Shown here piece after piece: positions 7,925 to 13,179 of a stretch of DNA of 18,252 bases. The translations under genes and the position numbers were made by a program. Below the pieces are notes generated by a model, which saw only the letters and a list, made by a program, of their open reading frames with translations, searched no databases and was not told where the DNA came from. Each line of letters opens with the position of its first letter. The first letter of the stretch is position 1. Source of the DNA: an uncultured Oscillospiraceae bacterium. GTDB lineage: Bacteria; Bacillota; Clostridia; Oscillospirales; Oscillospiraceae. The DNA lies in assembly GCA_905205085.1 (NCBI GenBank), contig CAJLCG010000038.1:1-18252 (forward strand), given 5' to 3'.

Positions 7925-8959
7925 ATGCTGGCCTACACCTACATCAAAGAGGGCACCTTTGCCCTGCTGGAAAAGCCCAAGCCCACCTTACAGGACGACC
8001 GGGACGCTATCGTCCGGGTCACCCTGTCCAGCATCTGCACCAGCGACCTGCACATCAAGCACGGCTCGGTGCCCCGGGCGGTGCCCGGCATCACCGTAGG
8101 CCACGAGATGGTAGGCGTGGTGGAGGAGGTGGGCTCCGCCGTCACCACGGTACGCCCCGGCGACCGGGTGACCGTCAATGTGGAGACCTTCTGCGGTGAG
8201 TGCTTCTTCTGCAAAAACGGCTGGGTCAATAACTGCACCGACCCCAACGGCGGCTGGGCTCTGGGCTGCCGCATCGATGGAGGCCAGGCGGAGTATGTCC
8301 GGGTCCCCTATGCCGACCAAGGGCTGGATAAAATTCCCGACGGAGTCACCGACCGGCAGGCCCTCTTTGTAGGGGACATCCTGGCCACCGGCTACTGGGC
8401 CGCCGACATCGCCCAGATCGGTCCGGAGGACACAGTGTTGGTCATTGGAGCCGGTCCCACCGGCCTGTGTACCCTCCAGTGCGTGCTGCTGAAGGAGCCC
8501 AAGCAGGTCATTGTCTGCGAAAAGGACCCCCAGCGCCGCACCTTTGTGGAGGAGCACTACCCCCAGGTACTGACCGTGGAGCCGGAGCAGGCCGCCGGCT
8601 TTGTCCGCGCCCACAGCGCCCACGGAGGCGCCGACCGGGTACTGGAGGTGGCAGGTGCGCCGGATACCTTTGTCCTGGCCTGGGCCTGTGCCCGGCCTAA
8701 CGCCATCGTCACTGTGGTGGCCCTGTACGACGCGCCTCAGGTACTCCCGCTCCCGGACATGTACGGCAAAAACCTCACCTTCCAGACCGGCGGGGTGGAC
8801 GGCTGCCGCTGCGGAGAGATTCTCTCCCTCATTGCCCAGGGCAAGCTGGACACCACCCCTCTCATCACCCACACCTACCCACTCAAAGACATTGCCGCAG
8901 CCTACGACCTGTTTGAACACCGCCGGGACAATGTCATCAAGGTGGCCATTGCCCCGTAA
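7925..8959 (+). CDS. Zinc-dependent alcohol dehydrogenase (MDR superfamily)
   Basis: This 344-residue cytoplasmic enzyme is predicted to oxidise an alcohol or reduce an aldehyde or ketone with a nicotinamide cofactor. The GroES-like N-terminal domain carries probable catalytic zinc ligands Cys38, His60, Glu61 and Asp151, matching the Thermoanaerobacter/Clostridium secondary alcohol dehydrogenase positions. It also has the structural-zinc cysteines Cys90, Cys93, Cys96 and Cys104 (C-x2-C-x2-C-x7-C). The Rossmann domain has GAGPTG (175-180), and Glu199 at the end of the next strand suggests NAD over NADP. GGAGG lies nine bases before the ATG; the frame is open much further upstream, but that part is shadow sequence. 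It has its own promoter and terminator. The substrate cannot be deduced. Confidence 0.92.
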   Translation: MLAYTYIKEGTFALLEKPKPTLQDDRDAIVRVTLSSICTSDLHIKHGSVPRAVPGITVGHEMVGVVEEVGSAVTTVRPGDRVTVNVETFCGECFFCKNGWVNNCTDPNGGWALGCRIDGGQAEYVRVPYADQGLDKIPDGVTDRQALFVGDILATGYWAADIAQIGPEDTVLVIGAGPTGLCTLQCVLLKEPKQVIVCEKDPQRRTFVEEHYPQVLTVEPEQAAGFVRAHSAHGGADRVLEVAGAPDTFVLAWACARPNAIVTVVALYDAPQVLPLPDMYGKNLTFQTGGVDGCRCGEILSLIAQGKLDTTPLITHTYPLKDIAAAYDLFEHRRDNVIKVAIAP

Positions 8960-8971
8960 CATTTTTATTTC

Positions 8972-8998
8972 CCGGGAGGGCGCTGCCCTCCCGGTTTT
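8972..8998 (+). terminator. Terminator after the alcohol dehydrogenase gene
   Basis: The perfect 10-bp stem CCGGGAGGGC/GCCCTCCCGG (8972-8981 with 8985-8994) with loop GCT is followed by four Ts. The short T run makes it a moderate terminator, and it lies only 12 bases before the helicase ATG. Some read-through may supply helicase expression, since no separate helicase promoter is evident. Confidence 0.75.
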
Positions 8999-9010
8999 CA
9001 GGAGAACCCC

Positions 9011-11107
9011 ATGACCTTTGCTCAGTTTAAAACCCAATACCACTTGAATTTGGATCCCCAGCAAGAGACGGCGGTCCAGGCACTCTCCGGGCCGGTGCTG
9101 CTGCTGGCGGTGCCGGGCAGCGGCAAGACCACGGTGCTGGTCTCCCGCATCGGCTACCTTATTGCCCAGGGTGTGCCGCCGGAGAATATCCTCACCATGA
9201 CCTACACCGTCTCCGCCGCCCGAGACATGTCCCGGCGCTTTGCCGCCTTTTTCGGCCAGCCTCTGGCAGACCGGCTGGAGTTTCGCACCATCAACGGGGT
9301 ATGCAGCCGCATTATTCGCGCCTATGAGCGCACCCAGGGCCGCCAGGCTTTCCAGCTCCTGGAGGACACCGGCCGCCAGGCGGCCATCATTGGGGAAATC
9401 TGCCGGCGGCAGAGCGGAGAGTTTGCCTCCGAGAGCACCGTCAAGGCGGTGCAGACCGCCATCACCTATGTGAAAAACAGCATGATCTCTGGGGAGGAGC
9501 TCCAGGAGGTAGAGGTGGAGGGGGTGGAGTTTCCCCCCATCTACCAGGAGTACTGCCGCCTGCTGCGTACCCACCAGCTCATGGACTACGACGACCAGAT
9601 GATCTATGCCCACCGGATTTTGCGCCAGTTCCCCCAGCTGCTGGAGCAGTTCCGCCGCCGCTATCCCTACCTGTGCGTAGATGAGGCCCAGGACACCTCC
9701 AAGATTCAGCACGCCATTCTCCGCCTGCTGGCAGGGCAGAACGGCAACCTCTTTCTGGTGGGCGACGAGGACCAGAGCATCTACGGCTTCCGGGCCGCCT
9801 ACCCACAGGCCCTCACCCAGTTTGAAGGCATCTACCCCGGGGCAAAAGTGCTCTATCTGGAGCAGAACTACCGCTCCACCCGGCCCATTGTGGCCGCCGC
9901 CCAGAAGTTTATTGAGCAGAATAAGACCCGCCGCCCCAAGCACATGAAAGCGGTACGGGGAGAGGGCCCCGCTTTGAAGGAGATCTGGGTCCAGGACCGC
10001 AGCGCTCAGTACCGCTACTTGGCCCAGGTGGCTCAGGACTGCAAAGAGGAGACCGCGATCCTCTACCGGGATAACGACAGCGCCCTGCCACTCATCGACC
10101 TGCTGGAGCGCCAGGGTATCCCCTACCGCTGCCGCCAGGTAGACAGCGGGTTCTTTACCCACCGGGTGGTGCGGGACATTGTGGACATTCTCACCCTGGC
10201 CCAGGACCCCTGGGACGCAGATGCTTTCCTGCGGGTCTACTACAAGCTGGGTGCCGGAATCAGCCGGGCAGCGGCCGAACAGGCAGCGGACCAGTGCGGC
10301 CCGGATACCGCCCCCATTCTGGAGCTGGTGGCCTCCCTCCCGGGAACCTCCCCCTGGACCCGCCGTCAGTGCAAGGCCCTCCAGACCCACATGGCCAATC
10401 TGCTCACCCAGCGGGCCGACCGTGGGGTGTACCGCATCGTCCACTTTATGGGCTACGGGGACTATTTGGAGCAGCGGGGCATGGACCAGAGCAAAACACA
10501 GATTCTGGAGGCCCTGGGGGCCAGCGAGCCCACTCCCGGCGGACTGCTGGCGCGGCTGGAGGTACTGCGGGAGCTGGTGCGCTCCGGCTCTTCCCAACCG
10601 GACTGTTCCTTTATTCTCTCCACCATCCACTCCAGCAAGGGGCTGGAGTACAAACGGGTTATCTTAATGGATGTGGCCGACGGTCTGCTGCCCAAGACCC
10701 TCCCCGGCCCCGACGCCTCCTCTCAGGAGCTGGACGCCTACGAGGAGGAGCGGCGGCTCTTTTACGTGGGCATGACCCGGGCCAAGGAGGAGCTGTGGGT
10801 GATGCGCTTTCGCCGCAGCGAGCTCACCAGCCGCTTTGCCTCTTCCCTGTTCCCCAAGCCTAAGGAGGAGGTCAAAAAGGCCGTTCCCCTCTCCCCCCGG
10901 GCCGTCCCCGACCTGGTGGCCCTGGAGCAGACCGCCCGGCGCTGTGTCCCAGGTACCGCCCTGTGCCACCGCAGCTTTGGGCCCGGGAAGGTGGTCTCCC
11001 GCTCCGGTGACATCGTCTCGGTGTGCTTTGCCGACGGGGTAGAGCGGCGCTTCTCCCTGACCGCCGCCCTGCGGCTGGGACAGTTTCAGCTTGCGGAAGA
11101 AGAATAA
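9011..11107 (+). CDS. UvrD/PcrA-type superfamily 1A DNA helicase
   Basis: This is an ATP-driven 3'-to-5' DNA helicase of the UvrD/Rep/PcrA group, expected to act in repair or replication-fork maintenance. Its 698 residues carry all motifs: Q motif LDPQQ (14-18), Walker A VPGSGKTT (34-41), Ia TMTYTVSAARDM (62-73), II VDEAQDTS (223-230), III VGDEDQSIYGFR (250-261), IV LEQNYRST (283-290), V TIHSSKGLEYKRV (538-550) and VI FYVGMTRAKEEL (584-595). The C-terminus (about 648-692) resembles the Tudor-like domain of PcrA. Motif Ia departs from the classical TFTNKAA, and FRTINGVC replaces the usual histidine motif Ib, marking a Firmicutes subfamily distinct from housekeeping PcrA. AGGAG lies before the ATG. 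The missing strong promoter suggests dependence on read-through from the gene upstream. Confidence 0.93.
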   Translation: MTFAQFKTQYHLNLDPQQETAVQALSGPVLLLAVPGSGKTTVLVSRIGYLIAQGVPPENILTMTYTVSAARDMSRRFAAFFGQPLADRLEFRTINGVCSRIIRAYERTQGRQAFQLLEDTGRQAAIIGEICRRQSGEFASESTVKAVQTAITYVKNSMISGEELQEVEVEGVEFPPIYQEYCRLLRTHQLMDYDDQMIYAHRILRQFPQLLEQFRRRYPYLCVDEAQDTSKIQHAILRLLAGQNGNLFLVGDEDQSIYGFRAAYPQALTQFEGIYPGAKVLYLEQNYRSTRPIVAAAQKFIEQNKTRRPKHMKAVRGEGPALKEIWVQDRSAQYRYLAQVAQDCKEETAILYRDNDSALPLIDLLERQGIPYRCRQVDSGFFTHRVVRDIVDILTLAQDPWDADAFLRVYYKLGAGISRAAAEQAADQCGPDTAPILELVASLPGTSPWTRRQCKALQTHMANLLTQRADRGVYRIVHFMGYGDYLEQRGMDQSKTQILEALGASEPTPGGLLARLEVLRELVRSGSSQPDCSFILSTIHSSKGLEYKRVILMDVADGLLPKTLPGPDASSQELDAYEEERRLFYVGMTRAKEELWVMRFRRSELTSRFASSLFPKPKEEVKKAVPLSPRAVPDLVALEQTARRCVPGTALCHRSFGPGKVVSRSGDIVSVCFADGVERRFSLTAALRLGQFQLAEEE

Positions 11108-11124
11108 AAATTTTTTATTCCCTG

Positions 11125-11151
11125 TGAATGGATTTGCCCGGCTCGCTCGTA
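11125..11151 (+). promoter_or_regulatory. Possible ECF-type promoter before the repeat protein
   Basis: TGAATG (11125-11130) and CGTA (11148-11151), 17 bases apart, loosely resemble the TGAAAC/CGTA promoters of ECF sigma factors such as SigW. The position, between the helicase stop and the repeat protein, would fit autoregulation of the sigma operon. The match is weak, and no good sigma-A promoter is visible in the same gap. Confidence 0.22.
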
Positions 11152-11202
11152 TTGCTTATGAAGGGCAACAAACGTCCGATCAACATCAGGGAGGGTTTCC
11201 TT

Positions 11203-11601
11203 ATGAAAAAAATGCTTTCTATTCTGCTGGTCAGCGCCCTGGCGCTGGGCCTGCTGATCACTGGGACACTGGCCGCCGGCCACTGGGGCGGCGGCTCCTG
11301 CCGGAACAACAGTCTGTGTTATCAGGATGCCGATGGTGATGGTGTCTGTGACAACCAGGGCACCAACTGCAACTATGCGGACGCCAATGGCGATGGCATC
11401 TGCGACAACCACGGTGCTAACTGCAATTATGTAGGTACCAACGGCGACGGCATTTGCGACAACCACGGCGCCAATTGCAGCTACGTGGACGCCAATGGCG
11501 ACGGCGTCTGTGACAATCAGGGTCAGGGCTGCGGCCAGGGACTGGGCAACGGCCAGGGCCACCACGGAGGTGGTCACCACGGAGGCAGCTGCTGGAATTA
11601 A
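11203..11601 (+). CDS. Secreted protein with four DxDGDGxCD repeats and His-rich tail
   Basis: This 132-residue protein begins with a signal peptide (MKK, then hydrophobic 4-21, likely cleavage near Ala24-Ala25) and continues with a mature region of four 18-residue repeats (residues 40-111). Each contains a D/N-x-D/N-GDG-x-C-D loop resembling the calcium loops of EF-hand, dockerin and thrombospondin type 3 repeats, plus a second cysteine. It ends in a Gly/Gln/His-rich tail with two HHGG motifs and a final CWN. It is probably exported and may bind calcium or transition metal; neither is proven. The frame is open further upstream, but GGGAGGG seven bases before ATG 11203 and the signal peptide fix the start. 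The sigma-factor gene follows 19 bases after the stop, so it is probably the first gene of a sigma/anti-sigma operon. I know similar repeats in gut Firmicutes only as uncharacterised proteins. Confidence 0.85.
   Translation: MKKMLSILLVSALALGLLITGTLAAGHWGGGSCRNNSLCYQDADGDGVCDNQGTNCNYADANGDGICDNHGANCNYVGTNGDGICDNHGANCSYVDANGDGVCDNQGQGCGQGLGNGQGHHGGGHHGGSCWN
11320..11535 (+). repeat. Four tandem 54-bp coding repeats
   Basis: Four in-frame 54-bp units (11320-11373, 11374-11427, 11428-11481, 11482-11535) each encode 18 residues beginning with tyrosine and containing GDG-x-CDN. Units 2 and 3 are the most alike; DNA differences are mostly at third positions. The pattern suggests old duplications held under protein-level selection. 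Confidence 0.9.
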
Positions 11602-11620
11602 GAAGTAAAAGGGTGAGAAC

Positions 11621-12115
11621 ATGCGCAGCGAAGAGGAGGCCAACCGTGCCATCGACCGCTATGCCGACCTGGTGCGTCGGCTCTGCATAGTGCATCTAAA
11701 AAATCCGGCCGACACGGAGGACATCTTTCAGACGGTCTTTCTGAAGTATGTCCTCAGCTCCGCTGTGTTTGAAAGCCCGGAACATGAGAAAGCCTGGTTC
11801 ATCCGGGTGACCCTCAACGCCTGCCGGGACCTGCTGAAAAGCTTTTTTCGCAGCCGCACCGTCTCCCTGGACCAGTTGGCCGACCGGCCCGATGACCTGT
11901 CTCAGGAACACCGGGAGGTGCTGGAGGCCGTCCTCTCCCTCCCCGCCAAATACCGGGATGTGGTGTACCTCCACTACTACGAGGGCTACACCGCCAAGGA
12001 GATCGGCGAGATTCTCCATAAAAATACCAACACCGTCTACACTCTCCTGACCCGGGCCCGGGACCAGCTGCGAACCGTACTGGGAGGTGAAGCCATTGAG
12101 CCGATCGATCCATGA
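11621..12115 (+). CDS. ECF-type RNA polymerase sigma factor
   Basis: This 164-residue alternative sigma factor has only regions 2 and 4, as ECF factors do. Region 2 covers about 8-78, with DIFQTVFLKY (34-43) and the -10-recognising segment EKAWFIRVTLNACRDLLKS (56-74). Region 4 covers about 100-152, with LPAKYRDVVYLHYYEGYT (107-124) and the helix-turn-helix AKEIGEILHKNTNTVYTLLTRAR (125-147). It should direct RNA polymerase to a small regulon when released from its anti-sigma factor. A purine-rich site (AAAAGGGTGAG) precedes the ATG. The end of the gene overlaps the anti-sigma start by 20 bases. It lies 19 bases after the secreted repeat-protein gene, which is its most obvious candidate partner or target. 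Confidence 0.93.
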   Translation: MRSEEEANRAIDRYADLVRRLCIVHLKNPADTEDIFQTVFLKYVLSSAVFESPEHEKAWFIRVTLNACRDLLKSFFRSRTVSLDQLADRPDDLSQEHREVLEAVLSLPAKYRDVVYLHYYEGYTAKEIGEILHKNTNTVYTLLTRARDQLRTVLGGEAIEPIDP

Positions 12116-12878
12116 CGCCTTTCAGGCTGTCCAAGCCAGCCCGGAGCTGAAAGAACGCACCCGGGCCTATCTCCACGCCCGGCGAACTCCCGCCCGCCCC
12201 CGGTACCGCAGCCTGCTGGCGGCCGCCGCCTGTCTCGTGCTGGTCTTTCTGGGTACAGGAGGTGCGCTGGCTTGGTTTACCCCGGTCTCCGCGGTCAGCG
12301 TAGAGGCAGGTACTTCTCTGGAGCTGACTCTGAACCGCTTTGACCGGGTACTGCAAGTCCAGGGAGACAGCACCCAGGATCAGGAGCTGGCCGACCGGCT
12401 GGAACTGGTCTACCGCAGCTATACCGACGCCCTGGAAACCATCCTGTCCAGTCAGGAGGTATCTCAGGCTCTGGATGGCGGGGCGAAGCTGGCGGTCACC
12501 GTAGCAGGGCAAAATGAGCAGCACTGCCAGGATTTGATGGAGGACACCCAGTCCTGCGCCGGACACGGCACCTGTTCCAGCGCCGACTGGTCTCAGGTCA
12601 CTGCAGCCCAACAGTCCGGGCTGTCCCTGAGCAAATACCAGATGCTGCTCCAGCTCCAGGCGCTGGACCCCTCCATCACCGCCCAGCAGGTGGGTGAGTG
12701 CTCCATGCATGAGCTGCGCCAGTGGCTTGCCGACCTGACGGGAAGCAGTCAAGGGACCAGTTCCGACAGCCCCTCCGGTAACGGACAAGGCGGCAGCGGA
12801 CAGGGCACTGGGAACGGGCAGAACACTGGAGACTCCGGCGGCCACCATGGAAATGAGGGCCACCACTGGGGCAGATAA
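12096..12878 (+). CDS. Membrane anti-sigma factor with RsgI-like domain
   Basis: This is the probable anti-sigma factor for the ECF sigma gene it overlaps. From the chosen start it has 260 residues: a basic cytoplasmic N-terminus (1-37) that would hold the sigma factor, one membrane segment (about 38-62), and an extracellular part. That part begins with VSVEAGTSLELTLNRFDRV (67-85), the hallmark of the RsgI-like middle domain. A helical region (about 165-215) follows, then a low-complexity Ser/Gly/Gln linker and a tail with GGHHG and GHHWG. Four extracellular cysteines (144, 154, 160, 202) could form disulfides. GGGAGG (12082-12087) sits eight bases before TTG 12096, so I prefer TTG to the in-frame GTG at 12087, which lies inside the ribosome binding site. 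Known RsgI proteins carry a carbohydrate-binding sensor; this one has none that I recognise. Confidence 0.82.
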   Translation: MSRSIHDAFQAVQASPELKERTRAYLHARRTPARPRYRSLLAAAACLVLVFLGTGGALAWFTPVSAVSVEAGTSLELTLNRFDRVLQVQGDSTQDQELADRLELVYRSYTDALETILSSQEVSQALDGGAKLAVTVAGQNEQHCQDLMEDTQSCAGHGTCSSADWSQVTAAQQSGLSLSKYQMLLQLQALDPSITAQQVGECSMHELRQWLADLTGSSQGTSSDSPSGNGQGGSGQGTGNGQNTGDSGGHHGNEGHHWGR

Positions 12879-12953
12879 TCTCTCTTCCGAGCCAATTTGA
12901 CATATCCCCCCAACCTCCACTTTCCTTTCTCGCCAAAATTCGCAAATTCCCCC
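12879..12953. other. Pyrimidine-rich spacer, no gene seen
   Basis: This is the first part of a 301-base stretch without a gene (12879-13179); the rest holds the riboswitch promoter, aptamer and terminator. The plus strand is rich in C and T. A lone TTGACA (12897-12902) has no -10 partner at the right distance. I see no terminator for the anti-sigma gene, so its transcript may run into the riboswitch region. Confidence 0.6.
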
Positions 12954-12982
12954 TTGCCTTTTTCTTTGACCTGTGATATAGT
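12954..12982 (+). promoter_or_regulatory. Promoter of the riboswitch-ATPase transcript
   Basis: -35 TTGCCT (12954-12959), a 17-base spacer and -10 TATAGT (12977-12982) preceded by TGA form an extended -10 promoter. The start is expected near 12989, just before the aptamer. Confidence 0.75.
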
Positions 12983-12993
12983 ACTTCTCGCGT

Positions 12994-13091
12994 GAAAAGG
13001 GAGTAGTTGCAAGCCGCCCTGTCAACATCTCGATTGTCTTTGGATAATCTGGCAGGACGGGCCCCCAGCCTTGGTGGTAACAAGACTTTTC
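12994..13091 (+). promoter_or_regulatory. yybP-ykoY manganese riboswitch
   Basis: The leader carries the conserved parts of the yybP-ykoY aptamer: GGGAGTAG near the 5' end (12999-13006) and CCAGCCTTGG with GGTAACAAG near the 3' end (13065-13084). These two regions form the Mn2+-binding loops in known members. A central stem, CCGCCCTG with CAGGACGG (13014-13021 with 13053-13060, one C-A mismatch), supports a branched fold. The closing stem GAAAAG/CTTTTC (12994-12999 with 13086-13091) uses bases also needed by the terminator. The P-type ATPase downstream is a typical target. Known members turn transcription on when Mn2+ is bound, and the geometry here agrees. Confidence 0.88.
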
Positions 13092-13125
13092 GGCAGCATT
13101 TTTATGCTGCCGAAAGGTCTTTTTT
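13083..13125 (+). terminator. Riboswitch expression-platform terminator
   Basis: A 17-bp stem (13083-13099 with 13104-13120, one G-U pair, core CGGCAGCAT/ATGCTGCCG) has a TTTT loop and is followed by TTTTT. Its 5' strand includes CTTTTC (13086-13091), which the aptamer needs for its closing stem. If that stem forms, only the core hairpin remains, and eight bases then separate it from the T run, so termination should fail. Confidence 0.92.
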
Positions 13126-13179
13126 GTTTCTTCCGGCACAAACTATTCCACAACATCAGAGAAAGAAAGGCGACGTGTT

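Noticed and set aside
7988..10630. 880-codon minus-strand frame opposite the dehydrogenase and helicase
   Set aside because: It spans two genes and a terminator, and its conceptual product is Gly/Ala/Val/His-rich with no recognisable domain. Both plus-strand genes have full motif sets.
11102..11120. Terminator at the helicase stop codon
   Set aside because: GAATAAAAA/TTTTTATTC is a perfect dyad but only A-T pairs, with no G-C stem; it spans the stop codon and is unlikely to terminate well.
11320..11535. CRISPR-like array
   Set aside because: The units are contiguous 54-bp coding repeats without unique spacers and keep the reading frame.
11086..11652. Repetitive hydrophobic minus-strand frame opposite the repeat protein
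   Set aside because: Its apparent periodicity is the 54-bp repeat read backwards; the plus-strand frame has a signal peptide and ribosome binding site.
12087..12095. GTG 12087 as anti-sigma start
   Set aside because: The GTG is part of the GGGAGG ribosome binding site region; TTG 12096 has proper spacing. N-terminal sequencing could decide.
11814..13139. 441-codon minus-strand frame across sigma, anti-sigma and riboswitch
   Set aside because: It crosses three independent elements and would read through the riboswitch and terminator.
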